64,000 nt of DNA from Bacillus siamensis KCTC 13613. GTDB taxonomy: Bacteria > Bacillota > Bacilli > Bacillales > Bacillaceae. The notes below the pieces were generated by a model, which saw only the letters and a program-made list of their open reading frames with translations, had not been told where the DNA came from and did not search any database. The stretch covers positions 248,001 through 312,000 of the forward strand of contig NZ_AJVF01000041.1 of NCBI RefSeq assembly GCF_000262045.1, in the 5' to 3' direction. Made by a program: the position numbers and the translations under genes. Below, in pieces: positions 45,632-56,013 of this stretch; positions within the stretch are counted from its first letter, which is position 1; each line of letters opens with the position of its first letter.

Positions 45632-46231
45632 ATGGAACCTTTAAAAACGCATACCGGAAAAGCGGCCGTCTTAAACCGGATCAACGTTGACACTGACCAG
45701 ATTATTCCGAAACAGTTTCTGAAAAGAATTGAAAGAACCGGATACGGCAGATTCGCGTTTTTTGATTGGAGATACCTTGAGAACGGTGAGCCTGATCCTG
45801 AATTTGAATTAAACCGCAAAGTCTATGAGGGCGCGTCCATATTAATTGCCGGAGAGAATTTCGGCTGCGGATCATCCCGTGAGCATGCTCCTTGGGCGCT
45901 GGATGATTACGGATTCAAAATCATCATTGCTCCGTCATTTGCCGATATTTTTCATCAAAACTGTTTTAAAAACGGAATGCTTCCTATCCGTATGCCGTAT
46001 GATCAATGGAAAAAACTCGCCGGTCAATATGAAAATCAGTCTCTTAATATGACGGTTGATTTGGAAAACCAGCTCATCCATGACAGTGAAGGAAGAGAAA
46101 TTTCATTTGAAGTCGATCCGCACTGGAAGGAAATGCTGATTAACGGCTATGATGAAATTTCATTAACACTCCTGCTGGAGGACGACATTCAGCAGTTTGA
46201 ATCGAAAAGAAGTTCTTGGCTTCAAGCCTGA
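45632..46231 (+). CDS. leuD: 3-isopropylmalate dehydratase small subunit
   Basis: The swivel domain partner of LeuC, 199 aa, with NVDTDQIIPKQFLKRIERTG and NFGCGSSREHAPWAL. ATG 45632 has AAGGAG 12 bases before; the in-frame GTG 45620 abuts that site. Last gene of the operon before a strong terminator. Confidence 0.96.
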   Translation: MEPLKTHTGKAAVLNRINVDTDQIIPKQFLKRIERTGYGRFAFFDWRYLENGEPDPEFELNRKVYEGASILIAGENFGCGSSREHAPWALDDYGFKIIIAPSFADIFHQNCFKNGMLPIRMPYDQWKKLAGQYENQSLNMTVDLENQLIHDSEGREISFEVDPHWKEMLINGYDEISLTLLLEDDIQQFESKRSSWLQA

Positions 46232-46267
46232 AAAAAGCCGCCCGGGATTTATCCGGCGGCTTTTTTT
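46231..46267 (+). terminator. Terminator of the ilv-leu operon
   Basis: AAAAAAGCCGCC and GGCGGCTTTTTTT pair around a 12-base loop. Confidence 0.93.
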
Positions 46268-46349
46268 GCCATGTGTGTCATCCTTTCTTGTGTTTCATGA
46301 CGCGTGTTGATACACTTGAACAAAATAAGCGCCTGAAAGGAAATAGAGT

Positions 46350-47354
46350 ATGACGCATGACAAGAAAAAAGCTGATATCATTCCTTTCCCCCGTCTGAAA
46401 GAACGCTTGGTTGATAAAGGGATGGCCGCCATGAAGGATAAACAGTATCAGGAGGCCCTCGAACTGTTTTCAGAGGCGGTAAGCCACGGTGATACCGAGT
46501 CCGACGTACATTTAGGCATGGCGATTTGTTTTCTGGAGCTCGGGGAATTGGAAGAAGCAAAACAAGTTTGCGAGAAAATGCTGAACGAAGGGTACGGCCA
46601 TTATTTTACCGTGCTGCAGGTGTACATGACCATTTTGATTCAGCTGAAACAATATGAAGAAGTCAAAAGCACAATTGAAGCTGTGCTGGAAGAAAACCAG
46701 CTCCCCGCAGAAAGTGCGGAGCAATTCTACCGGCTGCTCGAATTCAGCCGCAAAATGACCGATCCCGATCAGCAGGACGAGGTGTGGGAGGAGGAATATG
46801 AAGACGTTCTTGATGCGGAAAAAGTGCTGAACAGCCCCGCTGAACAAATGAACCTGATCCATTCTCTCAAAGACCGCAATATTGCGAAACACACGGGTCT
46901 TTTAAAAACGATTCTGCAAGATCCGGGCGCACATCCGCTGATCAAGACGATGATTTTGACACTGATGGCGGAGCACGATTACAGCAAGCCGGTCCATATT
47001 ACAAAATTCGGCGATTCAATGACCGCGATACCGAGTGAAACAATTCAGCCTGATGCGGCGCCGATTTTGCACCGCGTTCTCCGGGTGCTTGATGAAACGC
47101 TGGGCAATGAAAACCCTACATTATACGCCGCCGTTGAGGAACTGTGGAGAAGGCATCTGTACGTCCTGCACCCTTTTATGCCGAAGCTTTTGAACGCTGA
47201 TTTATGGGCTGCAGCGCTTCATAAGGTCGGTTACGAGATGCACGGCATTGACATTGAGCCGGAGGAACTTCATATGATGTACGAGTTTGACAGCCGCGAA
47301 CTCGAAGAAGCCTGCACGATGATTAAGGATATTGAAGAAATTTCTTATTTGTAA
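46350..47354 (+). CDS. ysoA: Tetratricopeptide protein YsoA
   Basis: A 334-aa cytosolic protein with N-terminal TPR-like repeats (GMAAMKDKQYQEALELFSEA; GMAICFLELGELEEAKQVCE). The C-terminal part resembles no catalytic domain I know. Its position between leuD and tig is as in B. subtilis, where the gene is annotated ysoA, of unknown function. CTGAAAGGA precedes the ATG. Confidence 0.9.
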   Translation: MTHDKKKADIIPFPRLKERLVDKGMAAMKDKQYQEALELFSEAVSHGDTESDVHLGMAICFLELGELEEAKQVCEKMLNEGYGHYFTVLQVYMTILIQLKQYEEVKSTIEAVLEENQLPAESAEQFYRLLEFSRKMTDPDQQDEVWEEEYEDVLDAEKVLNSPAEQMNLIHSLKDRNIAKHTGLLKTILQDPGAHPLIKTMILTLMAEHDYSKPVHITKFGDSMTAIPSETIQPDAAPILHRVLRVLDETLGNENPTLYAAVEELWRRHLYVLHPFMPKLLNADLWAAALHKVGYEMHGIDIEPEELHMMYEFDSRELEEACTMIKDIEEISYL

Positions 47355-47368
47355 ATCACGCCATATAG

Positions 47369-47396
47369 TTGAAAGCGATAGGCGTTATGTTATAAT
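47369..47396 (+). promoter_or_regulatory. tig promoter P1
   Basis: TTGAAA (47369-47374), 16 bases, TATAAT (47391-47396). Confidence 0.65.
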
Positions 47397-47500
47397 ATAG
47401 TGGTTGTATTTATGTATAGCGGTTTAACTGAAATGAGAATTACGGTTGGACAGGCTGCCAGTTCATTACATAATGATTCTGATTCAAAGCGGTTTTTTCT

Positions 47501-47528
47501 TTGACAAAGCCGCGGATTGCTTTAGAAT
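47501..47528 (+). promoter_or_regulatory. tig promoter P2
   Basis: TTGACA (47501-47506), 16 bases, TAGAAT (47523-47528), about 45 bases upstream of the start codon. Confidence 0.75.
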
Positions 47529-47570
47529 GGAAGACCGACACAACCTGAATAGATTTTTGGAGGGAAATAC

Positions 47571-48845
47571 ATGTCTGTAAAATGGGAAAAACAAGAAGGC
47601 AACGAAGGCGTATTAACGGTTGAAGTTGATGCGGAAACGTTCAAAACAGCTCTTGATGATGCATTTAAAAAAGTAGTAAAACAGGTTTCTATTCCTGGAT
47701 TCCGCAAAGGGAAAGTTCCGCGCGGTTTATTCGAACAGCGTTTCGGCGTTGAAGCTCTTTACCAGGATGCTTTAGATATTTTACTTCCTGTAGAATACCC
47801 TAAAGCGGTTGAAGAAGCCGGCATTGAGCCTGTAGACCGTCCTGAAATCGATGTTGAAAAAATCGAAAAAGGCGAAAGCTTAATTTTCACTGCAAAAGTG
47901 ACTGTAAAACCGGAAGTGAAACTTGGCGACTACAAAGGCTTAGGAATCGAAAAAGATGACACTGCCGTTACTGATGAAGACGTACAAAACGAACTTAAAG
48001 CGCTTCAGGAGCGTCAGGCTGAGCTTGTCGTAAAAGAAGAAGGCGCTGTTGAAAACGGCGATACAGTCGTTCTTGACTTCGAAGGTTTCGTTGACGGAGA
48101 AGCATTTGAAGGCGGAAAAGCTGAGAACTACTCACTTGAAGTAGGATCAGGTTCATTCATCCCGGGCTTCGAAGAGCAGCTGACTGGTCTTGAAGCAGGA
48201 GCTGAAAAGGATGTTGAAGTAACATTCCCTGAAGAGTACCACGCTGAAGATCTTGCAGGCAAACCAGCTGTCTTCAAAGTGAAAATTCATGAAATCAAAG
48301 CGAAAGAGCTTCCTGAGCTTAACGACGAATTCGCAAAAGACATTGACGAAGAAGTTGAAACGCTTGCTGAATTAACTGAGAAAACAAAAAAACGCCTTGA
48401 AGAAGCGAAAGAAAATGAAGCTGACGCTAAATTGCGTGAAGAGCTTGTGCTGAAAGCATCTGAAAACGCTGAAGCTGATGTTCCTCAAGCGATGATCGAC
48501 ACTGAGCTTGACCGCATGCTGAAAGAATTCGAACAGCGTCTGCAAATGCAAGGCATGAACCTTGAGCTTTACACTCAATTCTCAGGTCAAGATGAAAACG
48601 CGTTAAAAGAGCAAATGAAAGAAGATGCCGCAAAACGCGTAAAATCAAACCTGACTCTTGAAGCGATCGCTCAAGCTGAAAACCTTGAAGTGACTGACGA
48701 AGAAGTTGAAGCTGAGCTGACTAAAATGGCTGAAGCTTACAACATGCCGGTTGAAAACATCAAGCAGGCAATCGGTTCAACTGACGCGATGAAAGAAGAT
48801 TTAAAAGTTCGAAAAGCAATTGATTTTCTTGTAGAAAACCGTTAA
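47571..48845 (+). CDS. tig: Trigger factor
   Basis: Ribosome-bound chaperone and peptidyl-prolyl isomerase. 424 aa. The ribosome-docking motif is [17 protein letters not shown] near 43-60. The FKBP-type domain lies at about 160-245 ([40 protein letters not shown]), followed by the helical C-terminal arms. Strong ribosome binding site GGAGGG. The codon choice is strongly biased, as for highly expressed genes. Confidence 0.98.
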   Translation: MSVKWEKQEGNEGVLTVEVDAETFKTALDDAFKKVVKQVSIPGFRKGKVPRGLFEQRFGVEALYQDALDILLPVEYPKAVEEAGIEPVDRPEIDVEKIEKGESLIFTAKVTVKPEVKLGDYKGLGIEKDDTAVTDEDVQNELKALQERQAELVVKEEGAVENGDTVVLDFEGFVDGEAFEGGKAENYSLEVGSGSFIPGFEEQLTGLEAGAEKDVEVTFPEEYHAEDLAGKPAVFKVKIHEIKAKELPELNDEFAKDIDEEVETLAELTEKTKKRLEEAKENEADAKLREELVLKASENAEADVPQAMIDTELDRMLKEFEQRLQMQGMNLELYTQFSGQDENALKEQMKEDAAKRVKSNLTLEAIAQAENLEVTDEEVEAELTKMAEAYNMPVENIKQAIGSTDAMKEDLKVRKAIDFLVENR

Positions 48846-48871
48846 TATGGTTCATAATAATAGACATAATG

Positions 48872-48904
48872 AAACAGGGCGCGATTATTTCGTGCCTTGT
48901 TTTG
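48872..48904 (+). terminator. Terminator of tig
   Basis: AACAGGGCGCG-ATTATTT-CGTGCCTTGTT with TTT after. Confidence 0.8.
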
Positions 48905-49116
48905 TACAATTATGATATAACTCTTTTTCTTGGGGCAAGATAGTCATTGCCGGGCTGTTTTTTGTCATACATATAGAATGTGCAAGCGCGAAACACATTG
49001 TTACCGTCTTACTGGAAAGTATGGTAAAATGCAATACATACTCGATCGTAGCAAGAACCGTTTTCTTTTGCCCTTCAGGTAAAAGAAAAAGTGAGACAAG
49101 ATTAAGGGGTGAAAGA

Positions 49117-50379
49117 ATGTTTAAATTCAACGAGGAAAAAGGACAATTAAAATGCTCGTTCTGCGGAAAAACGCAAGATCAGGTTCGTAAGCTGGTTGCA
49201 GGACCGGGTGTATATATATGCGACGAATGCATCGAGCTCTGTACAGAAATCGTAGAGGAAGAGCTTGGTACAGAAGAAGAAGTCGAATTTAAAGACGTTC
49301 CGAAGCCGCAGGAAATCCGTGAGATTCTGAATGAATATGTCATCGGACAGGATCAGGCGAAGAAATCACTTGCGGTTGCGGTATACAACCATTACAAACG
49401 CATCAACTCCAACAGTAAAGTGGATGATGTCGAGCTTTCTAAAAGTAATATTTCATTAATCGGGCCGACTGGAAGCGGGAAAACACTTCTCGCCCAGACG
49501 CTTGCGCGTATTCTGAACGTTCCGTTTGCGATCGCGGACGCTACATCTCTGACTGAAGCCGGATATGTCGGTGAGGACGTAGAAAACATCCTCCTCAAGC
49601 TGATTCAGGCTGCAGACTATGATGTGGAAAAAGCAGAAAAAGGCATTATTTACATCGATGAAATCGATAAAGTAGCGCGAAAATCTGAAAACCCGTCCAT
49701 TACACGCGACGTATCAGGCGAAGGCGTTCAGCAGGCGCTGCTGAAAATTCTTGAAGGAACGGTTGCAAGCGTGCCGCCTCAAGGAGGACGCAAACATCCT
49801 CATCAGGAATTCATTCAGATCGATACGACGAACATTCTGTTCATTTGCGGCGGTGCATTTGACGGCATTGAACAAATCATCAAACGCCGTCTCGGGCAAA
49901 AAGTCATCGGTTTCGGCTCAGATAATAAAGCGGCAGACCTGGAAAAAGAAGAACTGCTTTCTAAAGTTCTTCCGGAAGACTTGCTTCGTTTCGGTCTGAT
50001 TCCTGAATTCATCGGCCGTCTTCCTGTCATTGCAAGCCTTGAGCAGCTTGACGAAACGGCACTGGTTGAAATTCTGACTAAACCTAAAAACGCACTAGTC
50101 AAACAATACAAGAAAATGTTAGAACTTGATGATGTCGAGCTTGAATTTGAAGGCGAGGCATTATCTGAAATTGCGAAAAAAGCGATCGAGCGTAAAACAG
50201 GCGCACGCGGCCTGCGTTCTATCATTGAAGGCATCATGCTTGACGTTATGTTTGATCTGCCGTCCCGTGATGATATTGAAAAATGTGTCATTACCGGATC
50301 GACAGTCGCAGACGGTGAAGCGCCTCGTCTTGTATTAAAAGACGGCACAGTTGTCGGCCAAGATAAAACATCAGCATAA
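49117..50379 (+). CDS. clpX: ATP-dependent Clp protease ATPase subunit ClpX
   Basis: AAA+ unfoldase that feeds ClpP. The 420-aa protein has a zinc-binding domain ([18 protein letters not shown]), Walker [11 protein letters not shown] near 117, pore loop GYVGEDVEN, Walker [13 protein letters not shown], and sensor-2 [14 protein letters not shown] 49117 follows AAGGGGTGAAAG; the open frame extending to 49021 has no ribosome binding site. A possible promoter is TTACCG-18-TAAAAT (49001-49030). Confidence 0.98.
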   Translation: MFKFNEEKGQLKCSFCGKTQDQVRKLVAGPGVYICDECIELCTEIVEEELGTEEEVEFKDVPKPQEIREILNEYVIGQDQAKKSLAVAVYNHYKRINSNSKVDDVELSKSNISLIGPTGSGKTLLAQTLARILNVPFAIADATSLTEAGYVGEDVENILLKLIQAADYDVEKAEKGIIYIDEIDKVARKSENPSITRDVSGEGVQQALLKILEGTVASVPPQGGRKHPHQEFIQIDTTNILFICGGAFDGIEQIIKRRLGQKVIGFGSDNKAADLEKEELLSKVLPEDLLRFGLIPEFIGRLPVIASLEQLDETALVEILTKPKNALVKQYKKMLELDDVELEFEGEALSEIAKKAIERKTGARGLRSIIEGIMLDVMFDLPSRDDIEKCVITGSTVADGEAPRLVLKDGTVVGQDKTSA

Positions 50380-50385
50380 CATGAC

Positions 50386-50424
50386 AAAACCTCCTGACTC
50401 GAATTGATCAGGAGGTTTTTTTTC
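50386..50424 (+). terminator. Terminator of clpX
   Basis: AAAACCTCCTGA and TCAGGAGGTTTT pair perfectly around about nine bases and are followed by TTTT. Confidence 0.93.
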
Positions 50425-50446
50425 TTGTCCTGACCCTTCTGAAAAT

Positions 50447-50476
50447 GTTTATTCCGGGCTTCGCTGGGAGATACTA
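50447..50476 (+). promoter_or_regulatory. Sigma-F-type promoter of lonB
   Basis: GTTTA (50447-50451), 15 bases, GGAGATACTA (50467-50476). The -10 fits GGNRANANTW fully; the -35 has one change from GTATA. lonB is known to be forespore expressed in B. subtilis. Confidence 0.65.
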
Positions 50477-50527
50477 GCGGACAGAGGAATGAATTGGATA
50501 CATAAATCGTTTTCAGGAGGGACCAGC

Positions 50528-52186
50528 ATGAGTTGGACAGGGATCGCATTATTTGTACAGCTGTTTTTCGGGATAGTCATCGGATTATATTTTTGGAATC
50601 TGCTCAAAAACCAGCGTACACAAAAAGTGACGATAGATAAAGAATCAAAAAAAGAAATGGAACAGCTTCGCAAAATGCGCGCCATCAGTTTATCAGAACC
50701 TTTATCAGAAAAGGTGCGGCCGAAAAGCTTTCAGGATATTGTCGGCCAGGAGGATGGGATTAAAGCGTTAAAAGCTGCGCTTTGCGGTCCGAATCCGCAG
50801 CACGTGATTATTTACGGGCCTCCCGGAGTCGGCAAAACGGCTGCGGCGCGTCTGGTATTGGAAGAAGCGAAAAAGCATAAACAGTCACCATTTCAAAATC
50901 AGGCCGTTTTTGTTGAGCTTGATGCGACGACCGCGCGATTTGATGAACGGGGGATTGCCGATCCGCTTATCGGTTCGGTGCACGATCCGATTTATCAGGG
51001 AGCGGGAGCGATGGGTCAGGCGGGCATTCCGCAGCCGAAGCAGGGGGCTGTGACTCATGCGCACGGCGGCGTCCTATTTATTGATGAAATCGGTGAGCTT
51101 CACCCGATTCAGATGAATAAAATGCTGAAGGTGCTTGAAGATCGGAAAGTCTTTTTAGACAGTGCGTATTACAGTGAGGAAAATACGCAAATCCCGAATC
51201 ATATTCATGATATTTTTCAAAATGGGCTTCCCGCGGATTTCCGCTTGATCGGAGCGACGACGAGAATGCCGACTGAAATTCCCCCCGCCATCCGTTCGCG
51301 CTGCCTTGAAGTGTTTTTCCGTGAGCTGGAAAAGGATGAGCTTAAAACCGTAGCGAAAAAAGCGGCCGACAAAATTCAGAAAGAGATTTCTGATGAGGCT
51401 CTCGATGTACTGACCGCATATACGAGAAACGGCCGTGAAGCCGTCAATATGATCCAGATTGCTGCCGGCATGGCGGTAACCGAAGACAGAAAAGAAATTA
51501 CGACAGAAGATATAGAATGGGTTGTTCATTCCAGTCAGCTCACACCTAAAAATGAGCAGAAAATCGCCGATGAACCGCAAGTCGGCATCGTGAACGGACT
51601 TGCCGTATACGGGCCGAACAGCGGCGCATTGCTGGAAATCGAAGTGAATGTCACGCCTGCACAGGACAAAGGAAGCCTGAATATTACGGGGATTGCAGAG
51701 GAAGAGAGCATCGGCAGCCAATCGAAGTCGATCCGCCGCAAAAGCATGGCGAAGGGATCGGTGGAAAACGTTCTGACGGTTCTTCGCACAATGGGCATCA
51801 AACCTTCGGACTATGACATTCATGTCAATTTTCCGGGCGGAGGTCCGATTGACGGACCGTCAGCTGGTATCGCGATGGCCGCGGGGATTTTTTCCGCGAT
51901 TCACCGCATCCCTATCGACCATACGGTGGCGATGACGGGAGAGATCAGCCTGACGGGCCTTGTCAAACCGATCGGCGGCGTCATTCCGAAAATTAAAGCC
52001 GCGAAACAGGCCGGAGCTAAAACCGTTATTATTCCTTACGAAAATCAGCAGTCCATTCTGAAACGAATAGACGGAATCACCATTAAAGCGGTAAAAACGT
52101 TCCAGGAAGTACTTGACGTCATATTGGTTGATCCGCCTTCAGAACAAAAACCGTTTGATATCCAAATGAATAAAGAATCCGTATAA
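50528..52186 (+). CDS. lonB: Lon-like ATP-dependent protease LonB
   Basis: The 552-aa sporulation Lon has an N-terminal membrane segment (GIALFVQLFFGIVIGLYFWN), Walker [15 protein letters not shown], Walker B GVLFIDEIGELH, and a Lon protease domain with the Ser-Lys dyad: Ser445 in DGPSAGIAMA and the Lys in KPIGGVIPKIKAAKQ. It acts in the forespore. ATG 50528 follows CAGGAGGGA; the longer frame from 50489 has no signal. A terminator follows. Confidence 0.96.
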   Translation: MSWTGIALFVQLFFGIVIGLYFWNLLKNQRTQKVTIDKESKKEMEQLRKMRAISLSEPLSEKVRPKSFQDIVGQEDGIKALKAALCGPNPQHVIIYGPPGVGKTAAARLVLEEAKKHKQSPFQNQAVFVELDATTARFDERGIADPLIGSVHDPIYQGAGAMGQAGIPQPKQGAVTHAHGGVLFIDEIGELHPIQMNKMLKVLEDRKVFLDSAYYSEENTQIPNHIHDIFQNGLPADFRLIGATTRMPTEIPPAIRSRCLEVFFRELEKDELKTVAKKAADKIQKEISDEALDVLTAYTRNGREAVNMIQIAAGMAVTEDRKEITTEDIEWVVHSSQLTPKNEQKIADEPQVGIVNGLAVYGPNSGALLEIEVNVTPAQDKGSLNITGIAEEESIGSQSKSIRRKSMAKGSVENVLTVLRTMGIKPSDYDIHVNFPGGGPIDGPSAGIAMAAGIFSAIHRIPIDHTVAMTGEISLTGLVKPIGGVIPKIKAAKQAGAKTVIIPYENQQSILKRIDGITIKAVKTFQEVLDVILVDPPSEQKPFDIQMNKESV

Positions 52187-52213
52187 ACCCCATTTTTATA
52201 ATGGGGTTTTTTT
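52185..52213 (+). terminator. Terminator of lonB
   Basis: AAACCCCAT-TTTTATA-ATGGGGTTTTTTT. Confidence 0.9.
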
Positions 52214-52384
52214 ATGGAGGACATCTTTTCCTTTTTCAGAACAGAAAGAAAGGGTATACTACGAAGAGACTGTTTTATATACTGGGCAGGCGGTAAGCCG
52301 GTTAAAGCCCGATCCCGGAATTGTACAACGATGAAAAAGTTGTATTATAATGGTTCATACTAAAGTCACGGAGGTGTCAGTCAT

Positions 52385-54709
52385 ATGGCAGAAGATACAA
52401 AACGCAGCATCCCGCTCCTCCCTTTAAGAGGTTTATTGGTATACCCGACGATGGTTTTACATTTAGATGTAGGCCGGGACAAGTCGGTTCAGGCTCTTGA
52501 ACAGGCAATGATGCATGATCATATGATTTTTTTAGCCACTCAGCAGGATATTTCGATAGACGAACCGGGTGAAGACGACATTTTCACCGTCGGCACTTAT
52601 ACAAAAATCAAACAGATGCTGAAGCTGCCCAACGGTACGATCAGAGTGCTTGTAGAAGGTATTCAGCGGGCGCAGATCCTTGAATACACCGAACTAGAAG
52701 ATTATACTTCGGTCGATATACAGCTGATGCATGAGGACGATTCGAAAGACGTCGAAGATGAGGCGCTTATGCGGACGCTGCTGGACCATTTTGACCAGTA
52801 CATAAAAATTTCTAAAAAAATCTCCGCAGAAACGTATGCGGCTGTAACTGATATTGAAGAGCCCGGCAGAATGGCGGACATCGTCGCTTCTCATCTCCCG
52901 CTGAAATTAAAGGACAAGCAGGACATTTTAGAAACGGCGGATATTAAAGAACGTCTGAATAAGGTCATCCGTTCGATTAATAATGAAAAAGAAGTGCTGG
53001 AGATTGAGAAAAAAATCGGTCAGCGCGTCAAACGTTCGATGGAGCGCACCCAAAAAGAATACTACTTGCGTGAACAGATGAAAGCCATTCAAAAGGAACT
53101 TGGCGACAAAGAAGGTAAAACCGGTGAAGTTCAGTCGCTCACGGAAAAGATAGAAGAAGCGGGCATGCCTGAGCGTGTCAAAGAAACGGCGCTTAAGGAA
53201 TTGAGCCGTTACGAAAAAGTGCCGTCAAGCTCAGCGGAAAGCTCTGTTATCCGCAACTATATTGACTGGCTCATCGCTCTGCCGTGGTCGGACGAAACAG
53301 AAGATAAACTGGATATTAAAAAAGCCGGGGAAATCTTAGACAAAGAGCATCACGGTTTAGAGAAAGTGAAAGAACGGATTCTGGAGTACCTGGCCGTGAA
53401 ACAGCTGACGAAAACGCTGAAAGGGCCGATTCTTTGTCTGGCCGGACCGCCGGGAGTCGGAAAAACATCTCTTGCAAAATCAATCAGTACGAGCATGGGA
53501 CGCCGGTTTGTGAGAATTTCACTGGGCGGAGTGCGCGATGAATCTGAAATCCGCGGCCATCGGCGTACATACGTCGGAGCGATGCCGGGCCGGATTATCC
53601 AGGGAATGAAAAAAGCCGGCAAACAAAATCCGGTCTTTCTCCTCGATGAGATTGATAAAATGTCATCTGATTTCAGAGGCGATCCGTCTTCGGCGATGCT
53701 TGAGGTGCTGGATCCGGAACAAAACAGCACATTCAGCGACCACTATATTGAAGAAACGTTCGATTTATCGAAAGTGCTTTTTATCGCGACTGCGAATAAC
53801 CTTGGTTCCATACCGGGCCCTCTCAGAGACAGAATGGAGATTATCAGCCTGTCGGGTTATACTGAGAACGAAAAGCTGGAGATCGTAAAGGACCACCTGC
53901 TTCCGAAACAGATTAAAGAGCACGGGCTCACAAAGAGCAGCCTGCAGATTCGGGATCAGGCCATTACTGACATCATCCGCTACTATACGAGGGAAGCCGG
54001 CGTGAGAACGCTTGAACGCCAGATTGCGGCCATTTGCCGAAAGGCTGCAAAGGCCATTGTTTCTGAAGAGAGAAAACGCATTACCGTTACAGAGAAAAAT
54101 CTGGCCGACTATCTCGGAAAACGGATATTCAGATACGGACAGGCGGAAACCGAGGATCAAGTCGGAGTTGTCACGGGTCTGGCGTACACGACGGTCGGCG
54201 GAGATACGCTTTCAATCGAAGTGTCACTGTCACCGGGAAAAGGAAAGCTGATTCTGACCGGGAAGCTCGGAGATGTCATGAGGGAATCCGCGCAGGCCGC
54301 TTTCAGTTATGTCCGCTCGAAAACGGAGCAGCTCGGAATCGACCCGAAATTCCATGAGAAGTATGACATTCATATCCATGTCCCTGAAGGAGCGGTGCCG
54401 AAAGACGGCCCTTCTGCGGGAATTACGATGGCTACTGCGCTCGTATCGGCATTAACGGACCGTGCGGTAAAACGCGAAGTCGGTATGACCGGGGAAATCA
54501 CGCTGCGGGGCCGCGTGCTTCCGATCGGCGGACTGAAAGAAAAGGCGCTCGGCGCGCACAGAGCGGGCCTGACCACGATTATTGCGCCTAAAGATAACGA
54601 AAAAGATATAGAGGATATTCCTGAAAGCGTCAGAGAAGGGCTGAAATTTATATTTGTGTCTCATCTCGATGACGTTTTGGAACATGCCTTAGTAGGAGAG
54701 AAGAAATGA
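52385..54709 (+). CDS. lonA: ATP-dependent protease La, LonA
   Basis: Degrades misfolded and regulatory proteins in the cytosol. 774 aa: N-terminal substrate domain (about 1-205; [20 protein letters not shown]), coiled coil, AAA+ module with Walker [14 protein letters not shown] and Walker [11 protein letters not shown], and the protease domain with Ser677 in [11 protein letters not shown] and the Lys in [24 protein letters not shown] precedes the ATG. A possible promoter is TTGTAC-16-TATTAT (52321-52348). Its stop overlaps the ysxC start. Confidence 0.98.
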   Translation: MAEDTKRSIPLLPLRGLLVYPTMVLHLDVGRDKSVQALEQAMMHDHMIFLATQQDISIDEPGEDDIFTVGTYTKIKQMLKLPNGTIRVLVEGIQRAQILEYTELEDYTSVDIQLMHEDDSKDVEDEALMRTLLDHFDQYIKISKKISAETYAAVTDIEEPGRMADIVASHLPLKLKDKQDILETADIKERLNKVIRSINNEKEVLEIEKKIGQRVKRSMERTQKEYYLREQMKAIQKELGDKEGKTGEVQSLTEKIEEAGMPERVKETALKELSRYEKVPSSSAESSVIRNYIDWLIALPWSDETEDKLDIKKAGEILDKEHHGLEKVKERILEYLAVKQLTKTLKGPILCLAGPPGVGKTSLAKSISTSMGRRFVRISLGGVRDESEIRGHRRTYVGAMPGRIIQGMKKAGKQNPVFLLDEIDKMSSDFRGDPSSAMLEVLDPEQNSTFSDHYIEETFDLSKVLFIATANNLGSIPGPLRDRMEIISLSGYTENEKLEIVKDHLLPKQIKEHGLTKSSLQIRDQAITDIIRYYTREAGVRTLERQIAAICRKAAKAIVSEERKRITVTEKNLADYLGKRIFRYGQAETEDQVGVVTGLAYTTVGGDTLSIEVSLSPGKGKLILTGKLGDVMRESAQAAFSYVRSKTEQLGIDPKFHEKYDIHIHVPEGAVPKDGPSAGITMATALVSALTDRAVKREVGMTGEITLRGRVLPIGGLKEKALGAHRAGLTTIIAPKDNEKDIEDIPESVREGLKFIFVSHLDDVLEHALVGEKK

Positions 54710-55293
54710 AAGTCACAAAGTCAGAAATCGTGATCAGCGCGGTCAAACCTGAGCAGTACCCTGTTGGGGGGCTTCCGGAAATCGCGCTGGCGGGAAGATC
54801 AAATGTAGGAAAGTCATCTTTTATCAATTCATTAATCAATCGGAAAAACCTGGCCAGAACGTCATCAAAACCGGGGAAAACACAGACCTTAAACTTTTAC
54901 ATCATCAATGATGAATTGCATTTTGTCGACGTTCCCGGGTACGGGTTTGCGAAAGTTTCCAAAAGCGAGCGGGAAGCATGGGGGAGAATGATTGAAACTT
55001 ATATGACGACCCGTGAAGAGCTGAAAGCCTGCGTGCAGATTGTCGACCTCAGACACGCGCCGTCTGCTGAAGACGTGAACATGTATGAATTCCTGAAGTA
55101 TTACGGCATTCCCGTCATCGTCATTGCGACAAAAGCGGATAAAATTCCAAAAGGAAAATGGGACAAGCACTTAAAGGTTGTCAAGCAGACGCTTGATATG
55201 GACCCTGAAGATGAGCTGATTTTATTTTCCTCTGAAACAAAAAAAGGCAAAGATGAGGCGTGGGGAGCCATTAAAAAAATGATCAGCCGGTAA
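54706..55293 (+). CDS. ysxC: Ribosome assembly GTPase YsxC (EngB)
   Basis: Essential GTPase for maturation of the 50S subunit. 195 aa with G1 [15 protein letters not shown]2/G3 TPGKTQ-like [10 protein letters not shown] and DVPGYGFAK, and G4 ATKADK. ATG overlaps the lonA stop; GTAGGAGAG precedes it. Together they form a two-gene operon, as in B. subtilis. Confidence 0.97.
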   Translation: MKVTKSEIVISAVKPEQYPVGGLPEIALAGRSNVGKSSFINSLINRKNLARTSSKPGKTQTLNFYIINDELHFVDVPGYGFAKVSKSEREAWGRMIETYMTTREELKACVQIVDLRHAPSAEDVNMYEFLKYYGIPVIVIATKADKIPKGKWDKHLKVVKQTLDMDPEDELILFSSETKKGKDEAWGAIKKMISR

Positions 55294-55296
55294 TGA

Positions 55297-55328
55297 AAAA
55301 CCCAAAACGCAGTGCGTTTTGGGTTTTA
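55297..55328. terminator. Bidirectional terminator between ysxC and ysxD
   Basis: AAAACCCAAAACGC and GCGTTTTGGGTTTT pair perfectly with only two bases in the loop centre; it overlaps the ysxD stop codon. Confidence 0.92.
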
Positions 55329-55817
55329 TCGTATAGTTTTGTTCCGCTTGATAAACAATAATAAAAGGCTGATTCCGATGAAAACATACGGCCAGTATGT
55401 TTTGAAATATTCGGTCGGAATGTGGACGGATTCCAGCCACGCCGTAATTTGTTTAAAGAAGTATAAAAAGAGGGAAAAACCAATCATGGCAGCCGCTTCG
55501 TATACATATTCTTTTCTGGCAGCCGCAAATAAGGAGAACCCGAATACAAAGAGCAGCATTTCAAAATCTCCCGGCCACCATGAGAGCTCAGGTTTGGCGA
55601 AAAAATGCAAACCTATACCGAACAAAAGCATGCCGATTAGGACGTGAGATCCCGCAGTTTCCTTTTTGCCCTGATACAAGAGTACGGCGCCCAAAAGCAT
55701 AAGGAGCACTGGCCATTCTCCCTGATTTGCAAACAGGTGAACCTGTCCGCTCTGAAGCCAAGCGAATAATGAAGCGGCAAGCAGAAGTCCCGGTAATAAA
55801 ATTGATGTTTTTTTCAT
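55326..55817 (-). CDS. ysxD: Membrane protein YsxD
   Basis: The 163-aa integral membrane protein has an N-terminal signal-anchor (SILLPGLLLAASLFAWLQSG) and further hydrophobic segments (WPVLLMLLGAVLLYQ, HVLIGMLLFGIGLHFF, MLLFVFGFSLFAAARK, YEAAAMIGFSLFLYFF, YWPYVFIGISLLLLF), probably six in total. Place and orientation, convergent to ysxC and divergent from hemA, agree with B. subtilis. Function unknown. Cleavage of the first segment is not expected. Confidence 0.9.
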   Translation of the reverse strand: MKKTSILLPGLLLAASLFAWLQSGQVHLFANQGEWPVLLMLLGAVLLYQGKKETAGSHVLIGMLLFGIGLHFFAKPELSWWPGDFEMLLFVFGFSLFAAARKEYVYEAAAMIGFSLFLYFFKQITAWLESVHIPTEYFKTYWPYVFIGISLLLLFIKRNKTIR

Positions 55818-55934
55818 CCTGTCACCTACCCGCAGTAAAGGATTTTTAGTATGATGATTACAGAGGAAACGAAGCTTTTTATACTATAGCATAACATGTT
55901 TGAAATCTGTTCACATTTTCACGAAGAAACTATG

Positions 55935-55979
55935 TTATAATCATTATAAATAATAAATTCTATGTTAGAATGATTATAA
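55935..55979 (+). promoter_or_regulatory. Tandem PerR boxes upstream of hemA
   Basis: TTATAATCATTATAA (55935-55949) is a perfect match to the PerR consensus TTATAATNATTATAA; TTAGAATGATTATAA (55965-55979) has one mismatch. The repeats are exactly 30 bases apart and share flanks. The first holds TATAAT, a probable -10. PerR is known to repress hemA in B. subtilis. Confidence 0.88.
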
Positions 55980-56013
55980 ATAAAATGCGATGTACGGGGG
56001 TGCATGAAAGGCT

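Noticed and set aside
49815-50549. A 244-codon minus-strand frame opposite clpX
   Set aside because: clpX is unmistakable on the plus strand; the opposite frame has no start signals or known motifs.
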